From Hydrocarboniphaga sp965279055 (GTDB lineage Bacteria > Pseudomonadota > Gammaproteobacteria > Nevskiales > Nevskiaceae): a stretch of DNA of 64,000 nucleotides. Made by a program: the position numbers and the translations under genes. The notes under the pieces are model-generated. The model did not search any database. It was not told the origin of the DNA and saw only the letters and a program-made list of their open reading frames with translations. Location of the stretch: NCBI RefSeq assembly GCF_965279055.1, contig NZ_OZ257125.1, positions 496,001 to 560,000 of the forward strand, written 5' to 3'. This document shows, piece after piece, positions 57,173-64,000 of the stretch. Every line of letters starts with the position of its first letter. Position 1 is the first letter of the stretch.

Positions 57173-57580
57173 TCAGGGATGGCCGGTGCCATGCGGTGCG
57201 GCGGCCGGCGGCCGGCGCGTGACTGGAGTACTGACGCGCTGCGGCGACGGCAGGCTCGCGGTCAGCTTGTAGCTCTTCCAAAGCCGCCACACGTCCAGGC
57301 CGGTCGCGATCAGCAGCGCCGGGCGCACCTTGCGGCCCGACAACAGCGAGCTGGCGACACCGACGACGGTGATCGCGGCGATGGCGTAGGGCAGCACCGG
57401 CAACACCGTGCGCATCACGTTCTCGACGCGCTGTACCGCATGCAAGGGTTTCTGCAGCACGCCGGCCGCGTCCATCAATTCGGTGCGGCTGCGATCCAGC
57501 CGCGCGATCAGTTCGGCGTCGCTATTGGGCTTGGCCGCGCCGTTGCTGTGCTGCTTTGTGTCCGAAGCTGCGGGATTCAT
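57173..57580 (-). CDS. Unrecognised small membrane protein in the YqjD/YqjE-type set
   Basis: A 135-residue protein with a charged helical N-terminal part (DAELIARLDRSRTELMDAAGVL). Two closely spaced hydrophobic segments follow (about 58-80 and 88-100), with a Pro/Thr-rich tail after them. The position after yqjD- and yqjE-like genes is where E. coli has YqjK, and the double-helix layout is compatible, but sequence similarity is not obvious. It starts 12 bp after the yqjE-like stop. Confidence 0.6.
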   Translation of the reverse strand: MNPAASDTKQHSNGAAKPNSDAELIARLDRSRTELMDAAGVLQKPLHAVQRVENVMRTVLPVLPYAIAAITVVGVASSLLSGRKVRPALLIATGLDVWRLWKSYKLTASLPSPQRVSTPVTRRPPAAAPHGTGHP

Positions 57581-57592
57581 GATGTCCTCTCG

Positions 57593-58156
57593 TTAATTGG
57601 ACGGCCGTGGCGGCGCGGCGCCGTTGCTGCGCGCAACCGGCGGCACGGCTTTGGGCGCATGCAGGCTGCCGGTGTCGGAGTGACGCTGCGGCTGCGGAAT
57701 CGGCTTCGCGGCGGACGCGGCACCGTGTGCATCGGTGTGCTTGGCTTCTTCACGCAACTCAGCGAGCCGCTCGAAGATCTCGCGATCCTTGTCGAACTCG
57801 GCGATGGTGCTGTTGAACGCTTTCTCGTCGCGATCATCCTTGCCTTGCATGCCGCGCCAGGCGAACCAGGTGACGCCGCTGAACAGCAGTACCAGCACGC
57901 CGGCCGACCACAGCCGATACGGCGTATCCCAGAACGCGATCAGCACGAAAGCGCAGATCAGCTGCAGCGTGATCAGCGCACCGATGGCGAAAATGCCGGC
58001 GCGCGCCAGCTTGGCAAGCACGCGCGCCTGTTCCTGACGCCACTCGTGCTGCAAAAGGTCGACGCGCGCGCGCACGTACTGCAGGAAGGCTTGCGCCAGG
58101 CCCTGCAGTTTTCCCGACACCTGCGCCTGATCGTGAGGCACCTGCGCCTGCGGCAT
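57593..58156 (-). CDS. YqjE-like phage-holin-superfamily membrane protein
   Basis: A 187-residue protein. An N-terminal amphipathic helix (VRARVDLLQHEWRQEQARVLAKL) is followed by two transmembrane helices (about 55-75 and 85-105). A charged, Pro/Ala-rich cytosolic tail completes it. This is the Phage_holin_3_6 (YqjE) pattern. Its ATG overlaps the TAA of the yqjD-like gene (TAATG). Members are thought to act at the inner membrane with YqjD, possibly in stationary-phase cells; the mechanism is not known. Confidence 0.8.
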   Translation of the reverse strand: MPQAQVPHDQAQVSGKLQGLAQAFLQYVRARVDLLQHEWRQEQARVLAKLARAGIFAIGALITLQLICAFVLIAFWDTPYRLWSAGVLVLLFSGVTWFAWRGMQGKDDRDEKAFNSTIAEFDKDREIFERLAELREEAKHTDAHGAASAAKPIPQPQRHSDTGSLHAPKAVPPVARSNGAAPPRPSN

Positions 58157-58494
58157 TACTTCTTGCTGCTGCCGAGGCTGGCGATGAAGCCGATGGTCAG
58201 CGCGGCCAGGCACACCACCGCCGCGGTCTGCCAGGGTTTGTCGCGTGCGAATGTCACCGCGGTGTCGACCGCGAGCTTGCCGCGTTCAAGCGCCGCATCG
58301 CGCACCGGACCGATCTGTGCCTTGACCTGACGCAGGCTGTCGCCCAGTTTCTGCCGCGCAATGTCGACGCCTTCGTTGGACAGCGAGGTGGTCGCGTGCA
58401 GCAGGTCTTCGGCGTGGCTGACGAGCGACTGGAAATCGCTGGTCAGGGTTTCGCGCGCCGCGCCGACATCGATGCTGGAGGCTGGATTCTTCAT
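58156..58494 (-). CDS. YqjD/ElaB/CsbD-family (DUF883) membrane-anchored protein
   Basis: A 112-residue protein with a long amphipathic helix (LTSDFQSLVSHAEDLLHATT), then a Gly-poor helical part. A C-terminal transmembrane segment (TAAVVCLAALTIGFIASLG) ends with SSKK. The tail-anchored layout is that of YqjD/ElaB, which in E. coli tether ribosomes to the inner membrane in stationary phase. It is the first gene of a four-gene run. ATG 58494 follows AGGAGAGTCC. Confidence 0.85.
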   Translation of the reverse strand: MKNPASSIDVGAARETLTSDFQSLVSHAEDLLHATTSLSNEGVDIARQKLGDSLRQVKAQIGPVRDAALERGKLAVDTAVTFARDKPWQTAAVVCLAALTIGFIASLGSSKK

Positions 58495-58786
58495 GGGGAC
58501 TCTCCTGTGGCTTGTAGTGATTTACCGGCCTGCGTGTGCAGTGTCGGCGTAGCGAAGTCCGGACAGCGTACTCAAGCTTGCCTGCCGTTGCCGCAATGCC
58601 ACCTTGCACCGCAACAATGCTGCCGGCTCCGGTTACACAGTAGCGAACCAATCCAAACGTAAGCCTAACGAAACATGGCGCACGCACGCGCAGGCTGCGG
58701 CCGCAAGCTAAGGCCGATGTCGGCATGCTGGTTGCTCGTCTCGTCGAACGCGAATAAGCAAATACGCGTTGATGAGGAGAGCGACA

Positions 58787-58882
58787 ATGCGCAGGCAGGT
58801 AATTCAAACGATCGCCGGGGCCAGGCCGTGCAAAGTGCCGGAATCGACGCCGCCTATCTGCCGATCGCGGAGCGCGCGCTGA
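58787..58882 (+). CDS. Short leader ORF translationally coupled to egtB
   Basis: ATG 58787 follows GATGAGGAGAGC, a strong ribosome site at good distance, and opens 31 codons (starting MRRQVIQTIAGARPCK). Its TGA overlaps the egtB ATG (TGATG, 58880-58884). The peptide is basic and holds two cysteines (about residues 15 and 25), of interest before a sulfur-metabolite gene. The intervening frame does not extend into egtB. It may be a leader peptide or simply a translational enhancer; no homologue is known to me. The preceding 292 bp (58495-58786) show no other clear signal. Confidence 0.45.
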   Translation: MRRQVIQTIAGARPCKVPESTPPICRSRSAR

Positions 58883-60162
58883 TGTCGCCGGTGTCGGCGG
58901 CCGCGGTCGATCGCGTCGACTTCGCCGCACGCGACGAGGCGCTGGCCGCGCGCTTTGCTGCAGTGCGCTCGTATACCCGCGAGCTCGCGGCGCCTCTGTC
59001 CAGCGAAGATGCCAGCGCGCAGAGCATGGCCGACGCCAGCCCGGCGAAATGGCACCTGGCGCATACGACCTGGTTTTTCGAAACCTTCGTCCTCAAGCCG
59101 CATCGCGCCGGCTACGAGGTATTCCATCCGAGCTTCGAGTACCTGTTCAACTCGTATTACCGTGGCGTGGGCGAGTTGCATCCGCGCCATCAGCGCGGCC
59201 TGTTGACGCGGCCTTCGGTGCACGAGGTGATGGCGTATCGCACGCATGTCGACCGGCTGCTGCTCGACGCGCTGTTGCGCGATGCCTTGCCGGAGGCCGC
59301 GCTCGATCTGCTGGAACTCGGCCTGCATCACGAGCAGCAGCATCAGGAACTGCTGTTGACCGACATCAAGCATCTGTTTTCGATGAACCCGCTGATGCCG
59401 GAATACCGGCCGCAGAACCTGATGGCGGCGGAGGCGCCGGCGCTGCAGTGGATGCGTTTCGATGGCGGCATCGTCGACATCGGTCACGGCGGCCGCGGCT
59501 TCGCCTTCGACAATGAAGGCCCGCGCCATCAGGTGCTGCTGCGGCCTTACGCGCTGGCGTCGCGCGTGGTCACCAACGCCGAGTACGCCGACTTCATACG
59601 CGACGGCGGCTATCGCGATGCGCGGCTGTGGTTGTCCGAAGGCTGGGCGCAGGTCGAGGCGCAGCGCTGGCAGCGGCCTTTGTACTGGAGCGAAGCCGGC
59701 GACGCCGAATACACCTTGCATGGCGTGCACGCGATCGATCCGAACCGTCCGGTCTGCCATATCGGGTTCTTCGAAGCCGATGCCTATGCACGCTGGGCCG
59801 GCGCGCGGCTGCCGACCGAATTCGAATGGGAACACGCCGCCGCCGACCAGAGAGTCAGCGGCCAGTTCGCCGAGCAGCCCGACGGCGAAATCCATCCGCG
59901 CATCGTCACCGAGCATTCATCGGTGCCGCTCTATGGTTCGGTCTGGTGCTGGACTGCGAGCCCCTACGTTGCCTATCCGGGCTATCGGCCGGACCCGGGC
60001 ACCGTCGGTGAATACAACGGCAAATTCATGAGTAACCAGTGGGTATTGCGCGGTGGCTCGTGTGCGTCGTCGCGCTCTCATCTACGTTCGACCTATCGCA
60101 ATTTCTTTCCCGCCGATGCGCGCTGGCAGTTCAGCGGCCTGCGCCTGGCCCAGGAGCTTTGA
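58882..60162 (+). CDS. egtB: Ergothioneine biosynthesis protein EgtB (sulfoxide synthase)
   Basis: A 426-residue non-haem iron enzyme. It joins gamma-glutamylcysteine or cysteine to hercynine in ergothioneine synthesis. The DinB-like N-terminal domain has WHLAHTTWFFETF and the iron motif HHEQQHQE (H-x3-H-x-E). The C-terminal formylglycine-generating-enzyme-like domain has ARLPTEFEWEHAA, and VLRGGSCASSRSHLRSTYRN near the end. ATG 58882 gives the family's usual N-terminus and overlaps the stop of the short ORF before it. It is followed by egtD after 2 bp. Confidence 0.95.
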   Translation: MSPVSAAAVDRVDFAARDEALAARFAAVRSYTRELAAPLSSEDASAQSMADASPAKWHLAHTTWFFETFVLKPHRAGYEVFHPSFEYLFNSYYRGVGELHPRHQRGLLTRPSVHEVMAYRTHVDRLLLDALLRDALPEAALDLLELGLHHEQQHQELLLTDIKHLFSMNPLMPEYRPQNLMAAEAPALQWMRFDGGIVDIGHGGRGFAFDNEGPRHQVLLRPYALASRVVTNAEYADFIRDGGYRDARLWLSEGWAQVEAQRWQRPLYWSEAGDAEYTLHGVHAIDPNRPVCHIGFFEADAYARWAGARLPTEFEWEHAAADQRVSGQFAEQPDGEIHPRIVTEHSSVPLYGSVWCWTASPYVAYPGYRPDPGTVGEYNGKFMSNQWVLRGGSCASSRSHLRSTYRNFFPADARWQFSGLRLAQEL

Positions 60163-60164
60163 AC

Positions 60165-61139
60165 ATGGCACGTGACGCCGGCACCTCCGCCTTCGATATC
60201 CCGTCCGTCGATCCGGCGCTGATGAGCGAAGTGCTCGAAGGCCTGTCGCGGCCGCAGAAAGCGCTGCCGCCGAAACTGTTTTACGACGAGCGCGGCTCAC
60301 GCCTGTTCGAGCTCATCTGCGAGCAGCCCGAGTACTACATCCCGGCAACCGAGACCGCGCTGCTGCGCGCCCACGCGGCCGATCTCGCCGCGTTCTGCGG
60401 GCCGCGCTGCGTCGTGCTCGAACCCGGCGCCGGCACGGCGGAGAAAACCCCGATCCTGCTCGGTGCGCTGGACCAGCCGGCGGCCTACATGCCGATCGAA
60501 ATTTCCGAAACCGCGCTGGACATCTGCGTGAACAATCTCGCCAGCCTGATGCCGGGGTTGCGGGTGCATCCGGTATGTGCGGATTTCACCCGGCCGTTCG
60601 GTCTGCCGCGCATCGAGAACGCGCACTGGCGGCGCCGCGTGGTGTTCGTGCCCGGCTCGACCATCGGGAACTTCGAGCCGCTGATGGCGCGCCGCCTGCT
60701 CGCCGAATGGCAGGCGCTGGCCGGCCCGCACGGCGCCTTGATCATCGGCGTGGATCTGCGCAAGCCGCGGGCGATTCTGGAACGCGCTTATGACGACGAG
60801 GCCGGCGTCACCGCGGCATTCAATCTCAACATGCTCGAGCATCTGAACCGCGACTTCGGCGCCAACTTCAATCTCGATGGCTTCGCGCATCGCGCGATCT
60901 TCAACGACGAACTCAGTCGTATCGAGATGCATCTGGTCAGCAAGCGCCCGCAGCGCGTGCGCATCGGCAGTCGCAGTTTCGTGTTCGCCGCCGGCGAAAC
61001 CCTGCACACCGAGAACTCCTACAAGTACACGCCGGCGGATTTCGCCGAGCTGGCGCTGAGCGCCGGCTGGGGCCGCCGCGAGCTGTGGATCGACGATGGC
61101 GACCTGTTCAGCCTGCAATGCTTTGAAGCGATCGGCTGA
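60165..61139 (+). CDS. egtD: L-histidine N-alpha-methyltransferase EgtD
   Basis: A 324-residue SAM enzyme that trimethylates histidine to hercynine, the first ergothioneine step. It has the DUF2260-type start (PPKLFYDERGSRLFELIC), the SAM-binding VVLEPGAGTAEKT and YMPIEISETALD. The histidine-binding region VFVPGSTIGNFEP and GETLHTENSYKYTP follow. It lies 2 bp behind egtB and its TGA overlaps the next ATG, so the three genes form a tight operon. The product is cytosolic. Confidence 0.96.
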   Translation: MARDAGTSAFDIPSVDPALMSEVLEGLSRPQKALPPKLFYDERGSRLFELICEQPEYYIPATETALLRAHAADLAAFCGPRCVVLEPGAGTAEKTPILLGALDQPAAYMPIEISETALDICVNNLASLMPGLRVHPVCADFTRPFGLPRIENAHWRRRVVFVPGSTIGNFEPLMARRLLAEWQALAGPHGALIIGVDLRKPRAILERAYDDEAGVTAAFNLNMLEHLNRDFGANFNLDGFAHRAIFNDELSRIEMHLVSKRPQRVRIGSRSFVFAAGETLHTENSYKYTPADFAELALSAGWGRRELWIDDGDLFSLQCFEAIG

Positions 61140-61381
61140 TGCAATGGATGGATGCGTTGCAGTGGCCGGCGATGCTGGCCACGCTGGGCGCCGCCTGGCT
61201 GGTGGCATCGCAACAGTCGCGCAAGCGCAGCTGGGGCTTCTGGGTTTATCTGGGCAGCAATGTGCTGTGGGTGGCCTGGGCCGTGCATGATCGGGCCTAT
61301 GCGCTGCTCGCGCTGCAGATCGGCCTGGCGGTGATGAACGTTCGCGGCGTGAGGAAGAACGACGACACGGCTACGGCCTAG
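61139..61381 (+). CDS. Small membrane protein coupled to egtD
   Basis: An 80-residue protein with two or three hydrophobic segments (PAMLATLGAAWLVA, GFWVYLGSNVLWVAWAV and ALLALQIGLAVMNV). A basic turn (SQQSRKRS) and a short charged tail complete it. The sequence resembles small two-helix, YgaP/PnuC-like fragments, but I do not recognise a family. The ATG overlaps the TGA of egtD (TGATG), so it is translated with the ergothioneine genes. A link to that pathway is inference from position only. Confidence 0.65.
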   Translation: MQWMDALQWPAMLATLGAAWLVASQQSRKRSWGFWVYLGSNVLWVAWAVHDRAYALLALQIGLAVMNVRGVRKNDDTATA

Positions 61382-61408
61382 CCGTTTTGGTCTGGGAGTC
61401 CCGCTTTT

Positions 61409-62512
61409 ATGGTCCGCAGGATGCGCCTGCCCTTGCTGGTCCTCGCCGTCGTCGTGGCGCTGTTGGTGCTGCTGCGCATGGCGCTGCCGCATTGGGTGAC
61501 GAATTATCTGAATGCCCGGCTGGCGACGATGGGCAGCTATCACGGCCAGGTCGCCGAGGTGGATCTGCATCTGTGGCGCGGCGCTTACACGATCCACCAG
61601 CTGCAGGTGGTCAAGAACACCGGCAAGGTGCCGCTGCCGCTGCTGAAGGCGCCGCGCACTGAGCTGGCGATACGCTGGGCCGATCTGGCGCGAGGCAAGG
61701 TCGTGGCGACGATCGAGTTCTACGACACCGAGCTGAACTTCGTCGACGGCCGCGGCGAAGCCGATGGCCAGAGCGGCAAGGGCGTCGACTGGCGCGCGCA
61801 GCTGGAGAAGCTGATGCCGGTGCAGATCGATGAGATCCAGTTCATCGACGGCACGCTGGTGTTCCGCAATTTCGTCTCCGATCCGCCGGTGGACCTGCGC
61901 GCGACCCAGGTCAACGGCTACGTGCGCAACCTGACCAATGTCGAGGACGCCAACGGTGAGCGTGTCGCGGTGTTCGACGCGCATGCACAGATGCTGGGCG
62001 ATGCGCCGGCGGAGGCGCACGCCGAGTTCGATCCATTCAACGAGTCGCGCGATTTCAGCCTGCGGCTGCGCATTCTCGACTTCGATGTCGTCGACGCCAA
62101 CGACTTCGCGCGCGCCTACGCCAAGCTCGATTTCGCCTCCGGCCACGGCGAATTCGTCACCGAGCTCGACGCCAAGGATGGCCATCTGCGCGGCTACGCC
62201 AAGCCGCTGTTCAAGGATCTGAAAGTCTTCAGCTGGAAGCAGGATGTCGAGCAGGAGAAGGAGAATCCGCTGCGCCTGGCCTGGGAGGCAACGGCCGGCC
62301 TGTTCACGCAGCTGTTCAAGAATCATCGCGAAGACCAGTTCGCGACGCGCATCGAAATCAGCGGCGACATCGGCGCCACCGAAACCCATCCGGTCGAGGC
62401 GATTCTGTCGATCCTGAAAAATGCCTTCATTAAGGCCTATAAACCCAACTTCGAGCACCTGGAAGAGAGCAAGGACAAGGGCGTGGACGATAAGGCCGAC
62501 GGATCGAAATAG
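61409..62512 (+). CDS. DUF748-type (AsmA-like) membrane-anchored protein
   Basis: A 367-residue protein with one N-terminal membrane helix (LPLLVLAVVVALLVLLRM). A periplasmic beta-rich region with DUF748/AsmA-like repeats follows: VAEVDLHLWRGAYTIHQLQVV, VDWRAQLEKLMPVQIDEIQF and DGTLVFRNF. DUF748 proteins are thought to act at the envelope, perhaps in lipid or outer-membrane homeostasis. The C-terminal part is helical and ends in a charged tail (EESKDKGVDDKADGSK). It starts 27 bp after the previous gene; the rhomboid gene follows after 98 bp. Confidence 0.8.
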   Translation: MVRRMRLPLLVLAVVVALLVLLRMALPHWVTNYLNARLATMGSYHGQVAEVDLHLWRGAYTIHQLQVVKNTGKVPLPLLKAPRTELAIRWADLARGKVVATIEFYDTELNFVDGRGEADGQSGKGVDWRAQLEKLMPVQIDEIQFIDGTLVFRNFVSDPPVDLRATQVNGYVRNLTNVEDANGERVAVFDAHAQMLGDAPAEAHAEFDPFNESRDFSLRLRILDFDVVDANDFARAYAKLDFASGHGEFVTELDAKDGHLRGYAKPLFKDLKVFSWKQDVEQEKENPLRLAWEATAGLFTQLFKNHREDQFATRIEISGDIGATETHPVEAILSILKNAFIKAYKPNFEHLEESKDKGVDDKADGSK

Positions 62513-62610
62513 TCGGCTGCGGTTAAGATGCGGTTCCATCCCGCATCAACTGCCCCCTGTTCATCGAACCGGGGTTTGTTCTACTCGTCGCGTCTCCACC
62601 ATCCAGCCCG

Positions 62611-63195
62611 ATGACCCCCGTCACCTACGTTCTGCTCGTTTCCAACCTGCTGATCTTCGGCCTGCAGCTGCTGTTAGGTGACGTCATGCTGCAGCGCTTC
62701 GCTTTGTGGCCGCTGCAGCATGGCTTCGTGCCGTGGCAACTCGTGACGTGCGCGTTCCTGCATGGCAGCCCGATGCATCTGGCGACCAACATGTTCGGCC
62801 TGTGGATGTTCGGCCGCGATGTCGAGCGCGCGACCGGCTCGGCGCGTTTTGCGCAGCTCTACGGTGCCAGCGTGCTGACCGCGGGCCTGGCACAGCTCGC
62901 GTTCTCGTCGTTTTTCGCAAGCGATCCGGTGCCGACCGTCGGCGCATCCGGCGGCCTGTTCGGCGTGCTCGCCGCGTTCGCCTGGCTTTTTCCGCGGCGC
63001 AAGGTGATCCTGCTGATTCCGCCGATCCCGATGCCGGCACCGGTGTTCGTCGTGCTGTACGCGGCCGTGGAGCTGTATTCCGGCGTCACCGGCACTTTCG
63101 CCGGCGTCGCCCATTTCGCACATCTGGGCGGCCTGGTCGGCGGCCTGTTGCTGATCTGGCGGTGGCGGCGCAGTCTGCGCCGGTCCGCCTACTGA
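62611..63195 (+). CDS. Rhomboid-family intramembrane serine protease
   Basis: A 194-residue, six-helix membrane protein. It has the catalytic serine in GASGGLFGVL (helix 4) and the catalytic histidine in FAHLGGLVGG (helix 6). The HGSPMHLATNMFGLWMFG motif, with the conserved His and Asn, is in helix 2. Rhomboids cleave substrates within the membrane. The basic tail RWRRSLRRSAY faces the cytosol. The target is unknown. It is followed after 15 bp by a deacetylase-family gene. Confidence 0.92.
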   Translation: MTPVTYVLLVSNLLIFGLQLLLGDVMLQRFALWPLQHGFVPWQLVTCAFLHGSPMHLATNMFGLWMFGRDVERATGSARFAQLYGASVLTAGLAQLAFSSFFASDPVPTVGASGGLFGVLAAFAWLFPRRKVILLIPPIPMPAPVFVVLYAAVELYSGVTGTFAGVAHFAHLGGLVGGLLLIWRWRRSLRRSAY

Positions 63196-63210
63196 GAAAC
63201 CTGCGACTAC

Positions 63211-64000
63211 ATGGCTGCCGTACTGCCCAGCTTCTGGATTACGCATGCCAGCTGCCGTCTGCACCGGATGGAAGACGGGCACCCGGAATGTCCCGAGCGT
63301 CTCGCCGCGATCGAGGACCGGCTGCTGGCCACCGGCCTGGACCTGTTCCTGCACCGCGCCGACGCGCCCGCCGCCAGCGCCGAGGCGCTGCTGCGCGTAC
63401 ACACCGCCGCGCACGTCGAGGCGGTGCTGGGGACGCGGCCACTCGAAGGCCTGGTGCACATCGATCCGGATACGTCGATGAACGCGCATACCGCGGATGC
63501 GGCGCTGCACGCGGCCGGTGCCGGCGTGCTCGCGGTGGAGCTGGCGCTATCGAAGCGCGCCGGCTTCGTGTTCTGCAACGTGCGGCCGCCGGGGCATCAC
63601 GCCGAGCGTGATCGCGCGATGGGCTTCTGCTTCTTCAATAACATCGCAGTCGCCGCGGCCGAGGCGCTGGCGCGCGGCATCGAGCGCGTCGCGGTGCTGG
63701 ATTTCGACGTGCATTACGGCAACGGCACCGCGGATATCTTCCGCAACGAGCCGCGCGTGCTGTTGTGCTCGACCTACCAGCATCCGCTGTATCCGGACTG
63801 GGCCGGCGATCCGGACGCGCCGGGCCTGATCGATTCGCCGTTGCATGAAGGCGACGGCAGCAAGGCGTATCGCGACGCGCTGCAGAACCACTGGCTGCCG
63901 GCGCTGGAGGAATTCGATCCGCAGATGCTCTTCGTCTCCGCCGGTTTCGACGCGCATGTGCGCGACCCGATGGCCGGCCTGTGCCTGACCGACGAGGACT
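63211..64000 (+). CDS. Histone deacetylase-family protein, 3' end outside window
   Basis: The open frame from ATG 63211 runs beyond base 64000, so 263 residues are visible. Features of the arginase/deacetylase fold are CRLHRMEDGHPECPERL at the N-terminus, VRPPGHHAERDRAMGFCFFNN with the double His, and the metal residues in VLDFDVHYGNGT. LFVSAGFDAHVRDP lies near the window end. Bacterial members act on acetylated polyamines, acetoin-related substrates or other acetyl amides. The product is cytosolic; substrate unknown. Confidence 0.92.
   Translation, partial: MAAVLPSFWITHASCRLHRMEDGHPECPERLAAIEDRLLATGLDLFLHRADAPAASAEALLRVHTAAHVEAVLGTRPLEGLVHIDPDTSMNAHTADAALHAAGAGVLAVELALSKRAGFVFCNVRPPGHHAERDRAMGFCFFNNIAVAAAEALARGIERVAVLDFDVHYGNGTADIFRNEPRVLLCSTYQHPLYPDWAGDPDAPGLIDSPLHEGDGSKAYRDALQNHWLPALEEFDPQMLFVSAGFDAHVRDPMAGLCLTDED

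Noticed and set aside
1..64000. tRNA, rRNA, CRISPR, prophage or complete insertion sequence
   Set aside because: I looked for cloverleaf-type tRNA blocks, regularly spaced repeats, integrase and transposase motifs, and found none that hold up. A tRNA or RNA-family scan would be the decisive check.

Overview
The window reads as a stretch of chromosome from a GC-rich (roughly two-thirds G+C) gammaproteobacterium near the Xanthomonadales/Nevskiales. That placement is inference. It rests on the base composition, the Lys/Ala-rich H1-like protein, the RND pump and YqjD/ElaB-type genes, and the many GTAGGAGCGG-type extragenic palindromes. Gene density is high on both strands. I see no rRNA, tRNA, CRISPR array, prophage or complete insertion sequence.

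Layout. 1-5.9 kb: the 5' part of a ThpR-type RNA phosphodiesterase, a B12-binding radical SAM enzyme, a PncC amidohydrolase, a three-gene GAF protein/histidine kinase/LuxR-type regulator unit, and a PspB-like peptide. 6-9.5 kb: a DsbD/ScsB-type reductase with an exported redoxin, and a DUF2845 protein. 9.6-18.1 kb: sulfur activation (a first APS kinase, then LysR // cysC-sat-DHH phosphoesterase) interspersed with a saccharopine-dehydrogenase-like protein, a DUF423 protein, a receiver protein and dusB. 18.1-25.4 kb: an H1-like protein, an alpha/beta hydrolase, a branched-chain amino-acid operon (leader peptide, attenuator, ilvG, ilvE), a GST, a DUF2884 protein and a malate-dehydrogenase-like/ACT pair. 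25.4-39.4 kb: housekeeping and envelope genes (pseudouridine synthase, gloA, ppa, adk, rnd, mpl, an LpxO-like hydroxylase, pmbA, mgtE), two sister 106-residue exported charged proteins, and a CarH-like MerR regulator that has lost its B12 ligand.

39.4-48.3 kb, minus strand: a complete guanidine-degradation operon. A guanidine-I (ykkC) riboswitch leads an ABC permease and ATPase, the two DUF1989 carboxyguanidine-deiminase subunits, a biotin-dependent guanidine/urea carboxylase and allophanate hydrolase. Successive genes overlap by a few bases except across one repeat-filled 202-bp gap. The usual substrate-binding protein is missing. 48.5-55.1 kb: TetR-TolC-adaptor-RND efflux operon. 55.5-64 kb: an orphan sigma-54 activator, a four-gene YqjD/YqjE-type membrane set, ergothioneine genes egtB-egtD followed by a small membrane protein, a DUF748 protein, a rhomboid protease and a truncated histone-deacetylase-family gene.

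The least conventional structures are at the DNA/RNA level. Two copies of a large cloverleaf-like inverted-repeat element (2465-2739 and 51811-51992) show compensatory changes in their stems. Both begin in the stop codon of the upstream gene, and the second buries the ribosome-binding site of the RND pump in its outer stem. A different palindromic repeat lies in frame inside the guanidine/urea carboxylase gene, adding about 36 residues between two domains. Short leader ORFs precede ilvG, egtB and possibly the guanidine operon.
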